A DNA stretch of 64,000 nucleotides from Kitasatospora sp. NBC_01287 (GTDB lineage: Bacteria > Actinomycetota > Actinomycetes > Streptomycetales > Streptomycetaceae), in NCBI RefSeq assembly GCF_026340565.1, contig NZ_JAPEPB010000001.1:6918001-6982000 (forward strand), in the 5' to 3' direction. Shown here piece after piece: positions 8,386 to 17,494 of the stretch; within the stretch, counting starts at the first letter, position 1; each line of letters begins with the position of its first letter. Both the position numbers and the translations under genes were made by a program. The notes beneath the pieces were generated by a model. That model did no database searches, had not been told where the DNA came from, and worked only from the letters and a program-made list of their open reading frames with translations.

Positions 8386-9198
8386 ATGAGCGAGGTCGGG
8401 CCCGGCTGCACGCTGACCAGTGACGAGGACGAGGACGACTTCTGGGGCCGCGCCACCGCGACCACCGGCCTCTTCACGCCCCTGCGGGACGGCTCCCGCC
8501 GGGTGCGCCTGCTCGGCTGCGCGCCGCGGGGCGGCCTGCGGGCGGCCGCCGAGCGGATCGGTACCGAGCGGATCGGCACCGGGCGGGCACCGGCGGGCAA
8601 CGCCAACGTGCTGCTGCTGGACGCGGGCGGCGCGGTGATGGGCGAATACTTCGTCAACAGCGTGACGGTGGAGGCGGTGCGGCCGGCCGGCGGCACGAGG
8701 GGCGGCACGGCCGCCGGCGGGGACGGGCCGGCCGAGCTGCTCGACCTCACCGTGCGCCTGTGGTGCGCCAACGCGCTGCCGCACGCCGGGTGGCCGTGGG
8801 AGCTGCGCCGCACCGGCACCCTGGACCGGCCTGGCCTGTGGCGCTCACTCGGCCCCGCCGGCCGGCGCGGCTGGCTCTCCGTCGCGCTCTTCCACCATGC
8901 CTACCGCGAGCTGCCCGATCAGCCGGGCGGGACGACCTACCAGCTGGACGGCCGCCACGTCGTGGACGAGGACAGCTTCTACTGCGCCCTCGGCGAGGCG
9001 GTGAACGGCCCCGGCGGCTACTTCGGTTGGAACCTGGACGCCCTCGACGACTGCCTCTCCGGCCGCTGGGGCGCGCTGCCCCCGCTCACCGTGGAGTGGC
9101 GGCACAGCAAGTCCGGACGCGAGCACCTGCCCGCGCCGTTCCTCGCGACCGTGCTGGAGATCTTCGCGGAGCGCGGCAGCACCCTGACGCTGCGCTGA
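8386..9198 (+). CDS. Barstar-domain protein with unrelated N-terminal half
   Basis: 270 residues. The C-terminal 85 residues form a barstar-like RNase inhibitor domain: YQLDGRHVVDEDSFYCAL, GPGGYFGWNLDALDDCL and TVEWRHS, then FLATVLEIFAERG. Barstar binds and neutralises barnase-type ribonucleases. The N-terminal 180 residues are unrecognised (CTLTSDEDEDDFWG, LLDAGGAVMGEYFVNSV). No barnase-like gene lies next to it, so it is either an orphan immunity protein or is regulatory. The start is the ATG at 8386 with GGGGGAG upstream. Confidence 0.85.
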   Translation: MSEVGPGCTLTSDEDEDDFWGRATATTGLFTPLRDGSRRVRLLGCAPRGGLRAAAERIGTERIGTGRAPAGNANVLLLDAGGAVMGEYFVNSVTVEAVRPAGGTRGGTAAGGDGPAELLDLTVRLWCANALPHAGWPWELRRTGTLDRPGLWRSLGPAGRRGWLSVALFHHAYRELPDQPGGTTYQLDGRHVVDEDSFYCALGEAVNGPGGYFGWNLDALDDCLSGRWGALPPLTVEWRHSKSGREHLPAPFLATVLEIFAERGSTLTLR

Positions 9199-9223
9199 GC
9201 GGGGCGGGCGGCCCGACTCCGGC

Positions 9224-9562
9224 TCACCCGTTCACCGCCGCGTAGGCGCCGCGGTACAACTCCGCGACCTGGATGGCGTGTTCGCGGCACTCCCCGACGG
9301 TGCCGGCGTGGTTGGCGAGGTAGTCGGCCCGGTGGTACGCCTTGGCGGTCTCCGGACGCCGTTCGATCTCCACGATGGTGGCCCAGTGGGCGACGAAGGC
9401 GCGGATCGGGTTGACGCTGCCCGCCTCGATCGCTTCCGCCATGGCCCTGGTCTGCCCGTCCGCCGGCTCCGGCAGGCGGTCCGCCGCGACAACGGCGAGC
9501 GCGGCCTTGAGCGCCGCGGGGCTCTTCGAGGGGCGGGGAACGAGCTCGACCCGATCACGCAC
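9224..9562 (-). CDS. DUF6247-type small protein
   Basis: 112 residues from the GTG at 9562, which has a GAGGGGGAG site 9 bases upstream; an in-frame ATG at 9598 would add 12 residues but has no ribosome binding site. The sequence SPAALKAAL, an acidic helical middle, and FVAHWATIVEIERRP resemble the DUF6247 family, which in actinomycetes is often found beside toxin-like genes. No partner is evident here. Function unknown; it ends 26 bp from the convergent barstar gene. Confidence 0.6.
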   Translation of the reverse strand: MRDRVELVPRPSKSPAALKAALAVVAADRLPEPADGQTRAMAEAIEAGSVNPIRAFVAHWATIVEIERRPETAKAYHRADYLANHAGTVGECREHAIQVAELYRGAYAAVNG

Positions 9563-9687
9563 AGCGGCATTCTCCCCCTCACGGCCCGGGCGGAGCATGC
9601 CTGCACGACTCTTGACGCCGAGGTGGAGGTGGTGCGTTTACTTGGCTACTTGTTTGATTATGTGCGGTTCCGATTGGTTCGCACGGG

Positions 9688-11928
9688 ATGGGTGGGTCGA
9701 TGGGTCTCTTTCGGTTCGGACACGCACTGCGCGGGGGCTCGCGGCCGCCGCTGGGGCGGGCCGCGCTGGTGGCGGTGGTGGTGGCGGGTTCGCTCTCCGG
9801 GGTGGTCGCCGCGGGGCCGGCGCCGGTGCGGGCCGCGCGCGCTCTGTCCGCAGGGGCGGTGGGGCTGACGCCCACGCCGCCGATGGGGTGGAGCAGTTGG
9901 GACTACGTGCGGAAGAACCCCAGCGCCGCGAACATCGAGGCCGAGGCCGACTACCTGGTCAGCAGCGGGCTGAGCGCGTCGGGCTACACCATGGTCAGCA
10001 TCGACGACTTCTGGATGTCCTGCGGCACCTACAGCGCGGCGCTCGGGCACGACACGTACGACACGGACGCGAACGGGTACTGGACGCCCAGCGCCGCCTT
10101 CCCCGGCGGGATCAAGCCGGTGGCCGACTACGTCCACAAACTGGGCCTGCAGCTGGGCATCTACCTGACGCCGGGCCTGCCCTGGTCCGGTGACGGGAAG
10201 CCGATCGCCGGCACCGGCTACAGCACGGACCAGATCAAGCAGTCCGCCACCACCGGGCAGGACGAGACCAACTACAACTGCGCGACGACCACCGGCGGCC
10301 GGCCGGGCGGCAACAGCGGCATGGACTACATCGACTACGACACCCCGGCCGCGCCCGGCGCCGGCCAGGCCTACGTCAACGGGTGGGCGGACCTGCTGGC
10401 CTCCTGGGGCGTGGACCACCTGAAGCTCGACGGGGTGGGCTCCAACGACACCGCCGACATCGCGGCCTGGAGCGGCGCCCTGCGGCAGGCGCCGCGGCCG
10501 ATCAGCCTGACCCTGTCGAACGGCGGCGGAGTGGGCATCGGCATCGCGTCGACGGCCGCGCAGGACGCGAACACCTGGCGGATCGACGGCGACGTCAACT
10601 CCTACCAGGGCAACGCCGTCTACCCGCTGACCTCGTGGTCGAACGTGTCGAGCCGCTTCGACGACGCCGCGGCCTGGGCCTCCTGGGGTGGCGGCGGCCA
10701 CTGGAACGACCTGGACTCCATCGAGGTCGGCAACGGGAGCAGCGACGGCATCACGGTGGACGAGCGGGGGTCGATGCTGGCCCTGTGGGCGATGGCCTCC
10801 TCGCCGCTGATGATCGGCGCCGACCTGACCCACCTGGACGCCGGTGACCTGGCGATGCTGAAGAACCCCGGGCTGATCCGGGTGGACCAGGCAGGCGCCG
10901 CCGCGACCCGCGTGTACGACCAGAACGGGCTGCAGGTGTGGCGCAAGGCCGTCAGCGGCGGCGAGAGTGACGTGGCCTTCTTCAACACCTCGGGCACGGC
11001 GGCGACCTACGACCTGGGGAGCTACCTGCCCGCCCTCGCGCTGAGCGGCGGCGGCACGGTGACCGACGTCCTGGGCAATGCGGGCCTGCAGGCCGGACCG
11101 CTGGGCGCCGCCGACCGGACGGTCACCGTGCCCGCGCACGGCGCCGCGATCGTCGACGTCAGCGGCCCGGCGGGCTGGCAGCCGGCCGGCTGCGGCACCT
11201 CGTCGGCCGTCACGGTGCCCGCCGGTGACCACACCGCGCGGGTGCTGGTGGCGGGCGCGCCGGGGCAGACCGGCTGGGGTGTCAACGGCGGCGGTGGAAA
11301 CCCCGGCGGGGCCGGCGGCGCGGTCCTGGCGACGTTCGGGGTGACGCCGGGTCAGACGATCTCGGCGGTCAGCGGGTGCACCTCCAGCACGAACGGCGGC
11401 GGGGCCGGCTGGTCGACCGGTGGGTCCAGCATGTCCGGCGGCGGGACGGGCGGCGGTTCCTCGGCCGTCTGCGCGGCCGCCACCTGCGCGGCCGGTGGCG
11501 GCACGCCCCTGGTGGTCGCCGGCGGTGGCGGCGGTGGCGGTGGGGGCACCTGCGCGGGGTACTGGGGATGGCGCGGCGGTGACGGCGGCGGACCGGCCAC
11601 CTCGCTGACCGCCGACCCCGGTGCGACCGGCTCGGGGCCCAGCGGTGCCAACGGGGTGGCCGCCGGGAACCCGGGTGGCACCGGTGGCGCCGACAACGGC
11701 TCGGCCGGGAACAACGGATCCCCGAACGGGGGCGGCGGCTGGGTGCACGACGGCGACTCCGGCGGCGGCGCCGGCTTCGTGGGCGGCTGGGGCGGCAACG
11801 ACTGGGGCGGCGGCTGCCAGTCCCAGGGCGGCGGCGGGGGCGGCTCGTCCTGGGTGGCCGGCACGGCGAACCCGGGCACCGGGTACGCGACCAGCCAACT
11901 GGCCGGCGTCACCGTCTGGTTCAGCTGA
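9688..11928 (+). CDS. Secreted GH27 alpha-galactosidase with glycine-rich C-terminal domain
   Basis: 746 residues. Signal peptide to about residue 50, then a GH27 (alpha/beta)8 barrel beginning LTPTPPMGWSSWDY. The nucleophile is D248 in LKLDGVG and the likely acid/base D302 in WRIDGDV; both are as expected for a retaining alpha-galactosidase. A beta-sandwich follows (to about 490). The last 230 residues are an unusual Gly/Ser/Asn-rich domain with Cys residues and runs of glycine, resembling the glycine-rich domains of ALK-type receptors and some actinobacterial surface proteins. Either the ATG at 9688 or that at 9700 could be the start. It probably cleaves galactosides outside the cell. Confidence 0.88.
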   Translation: MGGSMGLFRFGHALRGGSRPPLGRAALVAVVVAGSLSGVVAAGPAPVRAARALSAGAVGLTPTPPMGWSSWDYVRKNPSAANIEAEADYLVSSGLSASGYTMVSIDDFWMSCGTYSAALGHDTYDTDANGYWTPSAAFPGGIKPVADYVHKLGLQLGIYLTPGLPWSGDGKPIAGTGYSTDQIKQSATTGQDETNYNCATTTGGRPGGNSGMDYIDYDTPAAPGAGQAYVNGWADLLASWGVDHLKLDGVGSNDTADIAAWSGALRQAPRPISLTLSNGGGVGIGIASTAAQDANTWRIDGDVNSYQGNAVYPLTSWSNVSSRFDDAAAWASWGGGGHWNDLDSIEVGNGSSDGITVDERGSMLALWAMASSPLMIGADLTHLDAGDLAMLKNPGLIRVDQAGAAATRVYDQNGLQVWRKAVSGGESDVAFFNTSGTAATYDLGSYLPALALSGGGTVTDVLGNAGLQAGPLGAADRTVTVPAHGAAIVDVSGPAGWQPAGCGTSSAVTVPAGDHTARVLVAGAPGQTGWGVNGGGGNPGGAGGAVLATFGVTPGQTISAVSGCTSSTNGGGAGWSTGGSSMSGGGTGGGSSAVCAAATCAAGGGTPLVVAGGGGGGGGGTCAGYWGWRGGDGGGPATSLTADPGATGSGPSGANGVAAGNPGGTGGADNGSAGNNGSPNGGGGWVHDGDSGGGAGFVGGWGGNDWGGGCQSQGGGGGGSSWVAGTANPGTGYATSQLAGVTVWFS

Positions 11929-11943
11929 GTCTGGTTCAGCTGA
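11914..11943 (+). repeat. 15-bp exact duplication spanning a stop codon
   Basis: gtctggttcagctga occurs twice in tandem. The first copy ends with the stop codon of the GH27 gene. A weak hairpin ACCGG-N5-CCGGT follows at 11943-11957 between the two convergent genes. Confidence 0.8.
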
Positions 11944-11964
11944 CCGGACGGGCCGGTAGGACGC

Positions 11965-12780
11965 TCACGCGGCGCTGGACGCCACCTGGCGGCGGGCCGC
12001 GGCGCCCGGTATCGCCCCGTCCGCGTCCGCCCCGTCCGCCCCGTCCGCCCCGCCCGTCGCGGTTGCCGCCGCCACCGCGTAGCGGCGCAGCAGCAGCCGG
12101 GCGATCTCGGGCGCCGCGCCGAGCACCGGGGCGAGCAGATCGGCCCCGGCGGCCTCGGCGGCGTCGGCGATCCGGTCCGGGAGCAGGCCGGGCGCGAGCA
12201 GGTACGGGGCCACCGCCGTGCGCCGCACGCCCGCCGCGCGGAGTTCCGCGAGCGCCTCCGGCACCTGCGGCCCGCCCGCCGAGGCGTAGGCGACGGTGAC
12301 CGCGCCCCAGCCGCGGCGGCGCTGCCAGGCGGCGGCCAGCGCGCGGGTGGCGGCGTCGGCGGCGGGATCGGAGGAGCCGGCCGCCGCGAGCACCACGCCG
12401 GTGCGGGCGCGGGTGGCGGGGGAGGCGGTGGCCAGACCGGCTTCGGCCAGGCGGCGCTCCAGGGCGGTGAGCAGCAGCGGGTCGGGGCCGAGCACGTCCG
12501 CGACCGGCAGGCCGGCACCCGCCGAGCGCAGGGCGGCGGGGATGTCGTGCTTGGCGTGGAAGGCGCGGTTCAGCAGCAGCGGCACGGCCACGGCCGGTTC
12601 GCCGGCCAGCCGCCGCACCACCTGGGGGATGCGCGGCGCGCAGTGGTCCAGGTAGGCGGTGGCGACGTCGAGGCCGGGCCGCTGGGCGCGCACCTCCCGC
12701 ACCAGGGCCTCGACCGTGGCGGCGTGCCGCGGGTCGCGGCTGCCGTGGGCGATCAGCAGCAGGGTGGGGGAGGTGCGCAT
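11965..12780 (-). CDS. CbiX/SirB-type sirohydrochlorin chelatase
   Basis: 271 residues with two tandem CbiX-type domains. The first has LLLIAHGSRDPR with the metal-binding His11, and RAFHAKHDIPAAL; the second has VVLAAAGSSDPAAD. The enzyme inserts Fe2+ (or Co2+) into sirohydrochlorin; at the end of a sulfite reductase operon it most likely makes siroheme for that enzyme. It starts 4 bp after the stop of ssuC, so it is co-transcribed. The last 40 residues are a low-complexity Gly/Ala/Asp tail. Confidence 0.87.
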   Translation of the reverse strand: MRTSPTLLLIAHGSRDPRHAATVEALVREVRAQRPGLDVATAYLDHCAPRIPQVVRRLAGEPAVAVPLLLNRAFHAKHDIPAALRSAGAGLPVADVLGPDPLLLTALERRLAEAGLATASPATRARTGVVLAAAGSSDPAADAATRALAAAWQRRRGWGAVTVAYASAGGPQVPEALAELRAAGVRRTAVAPYLLAPGLLPDRIADAAEAAGADLLAPVLGAAPEIARLLLRRYAVAAATATGGADGADGADADGAIPGAAARRQVASSAA

Positions 12781-12784
12781 GGTG

Positions 12785-13735
12785 TCATCGTCCCGTCTGC
12801 AGCAGGCCCCGGCTGCGCAGCACGCGGCGCTCGATCGGGCTGAAGATCAGCAGGTCGATGGCGACACCGACGGTCAGGATCAGGATGATGCCGAGCAGCA
12901 CGCCGGACATGTCGGAGGCGTCGCGCTGGTTCTCCAGGTAGCGGCCCAGGCCCAGGCCCAGGTCGGGTGAGGAGGCGATCAGCTCGGCGGCCATCAGCGA
13001 GCGCCAGGAGAAGGCCCAGCCCTGCTTGAGGCCGGCCAGGTAGCCGGGCAGCGCGGCGGGCAGCAGGATGTGCCGGGCGCCGCTGAAGCCGCGCGCGCCC
13101 AGGGTGCGCCCGGCCCGCAGGAAGAGCGGTGGCACCTGGTCGACGCCGGAGACCAGACCGTTGGCGATGGAGGGGATGGCGCCGAGCAGGATCACGGCGT
13201 ACATCGCCTGGTCGTCGATGCCCAGCCAGATGACGGCGGCCGGCACCCAGGCCACCGAGGGCAGCGACTGCAGGCCGGAGAGCACCGGGCCCAGTGCCGC
13301 GCGGGCGAACTTGACCCGGGCGACCAGCAGGCCGATCGGGGTGCCGATCACCACGGCGGCGGCGAAGCCGGTGATGCCGCGCCAGACGCTGGTCCAGATG
13401 ATCGAGAAGAGCGTGCCCTGGTCCCAGAGGTCGGTCAGGCTGTGCCAGACGTCCACCGGGCTGGGCAGCTTGTACTCGGGGGTGACGTGCAGGCTGAAGA
13501 GCAGCTGCCAGACGCCGAGCACCAGCAGCACGCCGAGCACCGGCGGCAGCACCTTGTCGCGCAGCAGCTGGGCGGGGGAGGCGCGGTGGAGCTGGACGGC
13601 GTCCAGCGCGTCCAGGCCGGCCTCGACACCGGCCAGGTCGTGCGCGGGCTCGCGCCCGGGAGGTGCTTCGGCCGCGGCCGAGCCAGCGGGCTCGACGGCG
13701 GGCTCGATGGCGGGGGTGGTCTCAGTGCTGGCCAT
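12785..13735 (-). CDS. ssuC: Sulfonate ABC transporter permease
   Basis: 316 residues. A cytoplasmic N-terminal extension of about 75 residues precedes six predicted transmembrane helices with the binding-protein-dependent permease loop ALPGYLAGLKQGWAFSWRSLMAAELI. It forms the membrane channel with SsuB and SsuA. The ATG at 13735 lies inside the end of ssuB (14-bp overlap), indicating translational coupling. It could also serve taurine or nitrate-type substrates; sulfonate is inferred from the cys operon context. Confidence 0.85.
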   Translation of the reverse strand: MASTETTPAIEPAVEPAGSAAAEAPPGREPAHDLAGVEAGLDALDAVQLHRASPAQLLRDKVLPPVLGVLLVLGVWQLLFSLHVTPEYKLPSPVDVWHSLTDLWDQGTLFSIIWTSVWRGITGFAAAVVIGTPIGLLVARVKFARAALGPVLSGLQSLPSVAWVPAAVIWLGIDDQAMYAVILLGAIPSIANGLVSGVDQVPPLFLRAGRTLGARGFSGARHILLPAALPGYLAGLKQGWAFSWRSLMAAELIASSPDLGLGLGRYLENQRDASDMSGVLLGIILILTVGVAIDLLIFSPIERRVLRSRGLLQTGR

Positions 13736-14525
13736 GGCGGCGGATCTCCCCACGCAGGTGCTCGGTGATCTCGACGGACAGGTCCGCGACGGCGGCGGAC
13801 TCGATGCGGCGCGGCTGCGGCAGGTCGACCTGCCACTCGCGGGCCACCCGGCCGGGCCGCGAGGAGAGCAGCACGACCCGCTGGGCCAGCCGCACCGCCT
13901 CGCGCACGTTGTGGGTGACGAACAGGACGGTGAGCTCGCGCTCCTGCCAGATCCGGGTGATCTCCTCGTGCAGCACGTCGCGGGTGATCGCGTCGAGCGC
14001 GGCGAAGGGCTCGTCCATCAGCAGCACGCTGCTGCCCTGGGCGAGCGCGCGGGCCAGCGCGACGCGCTGGCGCATGCCGCCGGAGAGCTCGTGCACCCGC
14101 TTGCCGTAGGAGCCGCCGAGGCGGACCAGGCCGAGCAGTCGCTCGGCCTCGGTGCGGCGCTCGGCGCGCGGCACGCCGTTGAGGCGCAGCGCGAGTTCGA
14201 TGTTCTTGCCGGCGGTCAGCCAGGGGAAGAGCGCGTGCTCCTGGAACATCAGGGCCGGGCGACCGCCGGGCACCTCGATGCTGCCCGCGGTCGGCTCGTC
14301 CAGGCCGGCGACCAGGTTGAGCAGGGTGGACTTGCCGCAGCCGGAGGCGCCCAGCAGGCAGAGGAACTCGCCCGGGGCGACGTCGAGGGTGATGTCGTCC
14401 AGCACCGGCGTGGCGCTGCCGGGACGACCGAAGGACTTGTGCACGCCGGCGATCCGGACGGCGGGCTGCTCGGCCCGGGCCGCGACGGCGGAAGCGTCGT
14501 TCGGGGTGGTCAGTGCCTGGCTCAT
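13722..14525 (-). CDS. ssuB: Sulfonate ABC transporter ATP-binding protein
   Basis: 267 residues. Walker A GASGCGKST at 59-67, signature LSGGMRQRVALARAL, Walker B VLLMDEPFAALD, and the switch histidine in FVTHNVREA. It energises uptake. The ATG at 14525 is preceded by AGGAGGTG at good spacing, better than the upstream in-frame ATG. It is separated from ssuA by 233 bp containing a long hairpin. Confidence 0.88.
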   Translation of the reverse strand: MSQALTTPNDASAVAARAEQPAVRIAGVHKSFGRPGSATPVLDDITLDVAPGEFLCLLGASGCGKSTLLNLVAGLDEPTAGSIEVPGGRPALMFQEHALFPWLTAGKNIELALRLNGVPRAERRTEAERLLGLVRLGGSYGKRVHELSGGMRQRVALARALAQGSSVLLMDEPFAALDAITRDVLHEEITRIWQERELTVLFVTHNVREAVRLAQRVVLLSSRPGRVAREWQVDLPQPRRIESAAVADLSVEITEHLRGEIRRHGQH

Positions 14526-14615
14526 AGCGGGCACCTCCTGGCGTGAGTGTGGCGAGCGTGTGGCAGGCGGGTGGCGAGGGGAGGAGACGGGTGGCGAGCG
14601 GAGAGGACGGGGGCC

Positions 14616-14679
14616 GGGGTCCACCCCCGCCCGGTCCCTGTGATTGGGCATCGACCGGGACCGGGCGGGGGCGGACCCC
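14616..14679 (-). promoter_or_regulatory. Large hairpin between ssuA and ssuB
   Basis: Two 23-base arms (14616-14638 and 14657-14679) pair with a single mismatch around an 18-base loop; the arms are almost pure G/C. In the transcript it lies after the ssuA stop and before ssuB. Such elements can protect the upstream mRNA and partially terminate, giving more binding protein than membrane components. A plain terminator with a separate ssuB promoter is the alternative. Confidence 0.7.
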
Positions 14680-14758
14680 GGAGTCAGGGGCGGCCTCGGG
14701 GACCCGGGCGACCTGAGGGGGACTCAGGGCGTCCAAGTGCCTGGTGCCTGATGGACCG

Positions 14759-15910
14759 TCAGGAGCCGCTGCCGAGGCCGGCGTCGCTGACCGCGGGCTG
14801 GCCCGCGGCCTTGAGCACCTTGTTGAGCGGGTCGAGGTCGTAGATCCCGGTGAGGGTCGGCTTCTTCAGCAGGCCGGCGGTGACCGCGTGGTCGGCCTCG
14901 GACTGCAGGGTGCTGGCCAGCGGGTCGTTGATGAAGTCGATGTTCTTCCACGCCGTGTCGAGGATGCCCGGCGCCAGCGCGCTGCCGCCGGCCGCCTTGA
15001 TCGCGGCGTTGGCGTCCTGCTCGGCCTGGGTCGGGTTGGCCTTGATGAACGCGTTGGCGGCCACCGAGCCGCGCAGCACCGCCTCCACCACGTCCGGGTG
15101 GGCCTTGAGGAAGCTCTGCGAGACGATCACGTTGGTGCTGACGAACTGCTGGTTCGGCCAGATGTCCTTCTCGTTGAGCAGCACCTTGGCGCCCTTGGAG
15201 ACCAGCTGCGAGGCCGTCGGCTCCGGCACCCAGGCGCCGTCGATCGAGCCGGAGGAGTAGGCGTCCGGGGTGACCTTGTTGTCGGTGCGCACCACGCTGA
15301 CGTCGCCGGCGCCCGACTGCGGGTCCTCCTTGAAGCCCTTGCCCGCCAGGTAGTTGAGCAGCGCCACGTCCTGGGTGTTGCCCAGCTGCGGGGTGGCGAT
15401 CTTCTTGCCCTTGAGGTCGTCCAACGAGGTGATCTTGCTGGGGTTGACCACCAGCTCGACGCCACCGGAGGCCGAACCGCTGATGATCTTCAGCGACTGG
15501 CCCTTCGACTGGGTGAAGCCGTTGATCGAGGGGGAGGGGCCGATCCAGCCGATGTCGATCGAGCCCGAGTTCAGCGCCTCGATCTCGGCCGGGCCGGCGT
15601 TGAAGACCTGGGTCTTGATCTGGGTGGCGCCCAGCTCCTTCTGGAACAGCCCGTCCTGCAGGCCGACCAGCGCGGTGCCGTGGGTCAGGTTGGCGAAGTA
15701 GCCGATCTTGACGGTGTCGGCGGTGAGCTTCGGGGCGTTGGAGGCCACCGGCGCCTTGGCGGTGCTGCTCTTGTCGGACTTCGAACCGTAGGAGCAGGCG
15801 CTGAGCAGGCCGGCCGCGGTCAGTGCGGCCACGGCGGTCAGCGCGACGCGTCTGGCGCGGCCGGCGTTCGGGCGGGGACGGCTATGGGTTATCGACTGGG
15901 TGGGAGCCAT
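14759..15910 (-). CDS. ssuA: Sulfonate-binding lipoprotein
   Basis: 383 residues. A lipoprotein signal peptide ends in LSAC with the lipidated Cys39, followed by a TauA/SsuA-type periplasmic-binding fold: VKIGYFANLTHGTALVG, GSIDIGWIGPSPSI, GNTQDVALLNYL and DGAWVPEPTASQLV. It captures sulfonates outside the membrane for SsuBC. A GAGGACACC site lies upstream of the ATG. It starts 122 bp after the possible small peptide that follows cysN. Confidence 0.88.
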   Translation of the reverse strand: MAPTQSITHSRPRPNAGRARRVALTAVAALTAAGLLSACSYGSKSDKSSTAKAPVASNAPKLTADTVKIGYFANLTHGTALVGLQDGLFQKELGATQIKTQVFNAGPAEIEALNSGSIDIGWIGPSPSINGFTQSKGQSLKIISGSASGGVELVVNPSKITSLDDLKGKKIATPQLGNTQDVALLNYLAGKGFKEDPQSGAGDVSVVRTDNKVTPDAYSSGSIDGAWVPEPTASQLVSKGAKVLLNEKDIWPNQQFVSTNVIVSQSFLKAHPDVVEAVLRGSVAANAFIKANPTQAEQDANAAIKAAGGSALAPGILDTAWKNIDFINDPLASTLQSEADHAVTAGLLKKPTLTGIYDLDPLNKVLKAAGQPAVSDAGLGSGS

Positions 15911-16032
15911 CGGAGGTGTCCTCTGCTGGAACGGTCAAGGAAGGGTGGTGCGTGGGGTGTTGCCCTGGCACGCCGGGTGCCGTCCGGTCCGAGGAGCGGG
16001 GGAGACGGCCGTTGGTCCCGGTGACGGAGCCG

Positions 16033-16146
16033 TCAAAGGCCCCGTCCGCACGCACATCGGCCGATGCCGCCCTGGCCGCTGCCACGGACGCCGCTGCCGA
16101 TGCGGCCGCCTTCCTTGTCCATGTCGGAGAACGCCTCCCCTGACAT
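16033..16146 (-). CDS. Possible 37-aa peptide coupled to cysN
   Basis: The ATG overlaps the cysN stop as TGATG, and an open frame of 37 codons follows, starting MSGEAFSDMDKEGGRIG and ending in a Gly/Arg-rich stretch with CAC. About three quarters of codons end in G or C. I know no family for it. It could be a small accessory or leader peptide before ssuA, or chance reading in GC-rich DNA. Confidence 0.3.
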   Translation of the reverse strand: MSGEAFSDMDKEGGRIGSGVRGSGQGGIGRCACGRGL

Positions 16147-17492
16147 CAGACCCAGCCCTCCTCTGCGTTCGCCGCTGCCGCCGGGGCCCGGGTGGCGAAG
16201 GACTCGCCCGCCATGCCCGCGGTCAGCGTGGTGCCGTCGGCCGGGTCGATCAGCAGGAAGGACCCGGTGCGGCGGTTGTCGCTGTAGCTGTCCAGCGCCA
16301 GCGGCTCGGCCGTGCGCAGCAGCACGTGTCCGATCTCGTTGACGTTCAACTCCTGTGCGTCGCCACGCTGTTCGAGCGTGTCGATGTCGATCCGGTAGGA
16401 GATCGACTTCACCAGCGCGCGCACGGTGCGGGTGGTGTGCTTGAGCAGCACCTTGTCGCCGGGCCTCAGCGCGCGCTCGTGCAGGTGGCAGACGGTCGCC
16501 TCGACGTCCTTGGTGGGCTCGGGGACGGGGCCCGCGGCGATCAGGTCGCCGCGCGAGACGTCGATGTCCTCGGCGAGGCGGACGGTCACCGACTGCGGCG
16601 CCCAGGCGATGTCGGTCTCCGTGCCGAGCGCGTCGATCCCGGCGACGGTGGTGGTGCGGCCCGAGGGCAGCACCGTGACCCGGTCGCCGGTGCGCAGCAC
16701 CCCGGAGGCCAACTGGCCCGCGTAGCCGCGGTAGTCGGGGTTCTCCGCGCTCTGGGGCCGGATCACGTACTGCACCGGGAACCGGGCCGGCTCCTGGCTC
16801 GGGTCGCTGCCCACCGGCACCGTCTCCAGGTGCTCCAGCAGGGTCGGCCCGCCGTACCAGTCCATCTGCGCCGAGGGCTCCACCACGTTGTCGCCGGCCA
16901 GCGCGGAGATCGGGATGGTCGTGATGTCGTGCACCCCGAGCGAGGCCGCGTAGGCGGTGAACTCCTCGGCGATGGCGGCGAAGACCGGCTCGGCGTACTC
17001 GACCAGGTCCATCTTGTTGACCGCCAGCACCACGTGCGGCACCCGCAGCAGCGCGGCGACCGCGGCGTGCCGGCGGGTCTGCTCGACCACGCCGTTGCGC
17101 GCGTCGACCAGCACCACGGCCAGCTCGGCGGTGGAGGCGCCGGTCACCATGTTGCGGGTGTACTGCACGTGCCCGGGGGTGTCGGCCAGGATGAACCGCC
17201 GCCGCGGCGTGGCGAAGTAGCGGTACGCCACGTCGATGGTGATGCCCTGCTCGCGCTCGGCCCGCAGGCCGTCGGTGAGCAGCGCCAGGTCGGGCGCGGC
17301 CTGGCCGCGCTTGCGCGAGGCGTGCTCGACGGCCTCCAACTGGTCGGCCAGCACCGACTTGGAGTCGTGCAGCAGGCGGCCGACCAGCGTCGACTTGCCG
17401 TCGTCGACCGAGCCGGCGGTGGCGAAGCGCAGCAGCGAGGTGGCGCTGAGCTCGCCGGCGCCGGGGGTCTGGGTCTCGGTGGTGCTGGTCAT
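16146..17492 (-). CDS. cysN: Sulfate adenylyltransferase large subunit (GTPase)
   Basis: 448 residues. P-loop GSVDDGKST at 27-35, switch II DTPGH, and NKMD for guanine specificity, then EF-Tu-like beta-barrel domains. GTP hydrolysis by CysN drives CysD to form adenosine 5'-phosphosulfate from sulfate and ATP. It has no fused APS kinase domain, in agreement with the separate cysC. It starts 2 bp after the cysD stop. Confidence 0.95.
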   Translation of the reverse strand: MTSTTETQTPGAGELSATSLLRFATAGSVDDGKSTLVGRLLHDSKSVLADQLEAVEHASRKRGQAAPDLALLTDGLRAEREQGITIDVAYRYFATPRRRFILADTPGHVQYTRNMVTGASTAELAVVLVDARNGVVEQTRRHAAVAALLRVPHVVLAVNKMDLVEYAEPVFAAIAEEFTAYAASLGVHDITTIPISALAGDNVVEPSAQMDWYGGPTLLEHLETVPVGSDPSQEPARFPVQYVIRPQSAENPDYRGYAGQLASGVLRTGDRVTVLPSGRTTTVAGIDALGTETDIAWAPQSVTVRLAEDIDVSRGDLIAAGPVPEPTKDVEATVCHLHERALRPGDKVLLKHTTRTVRALVKSISYRIDIDTLEQRGDAQELNVNEIGHVLLRTAEPLALDSYSDNRRTGSFLLIDPADGTTLTAGMAGESFATRAPAAAANAEEGWV

Positions 17493-17494
17493 GC

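Noticed and set aside
9658-11898. 746-aa minus-strand frame
   Set aside because: Exact antisense of the GH27 gene with Gly/Arg/Ala-rich composition and no motif.
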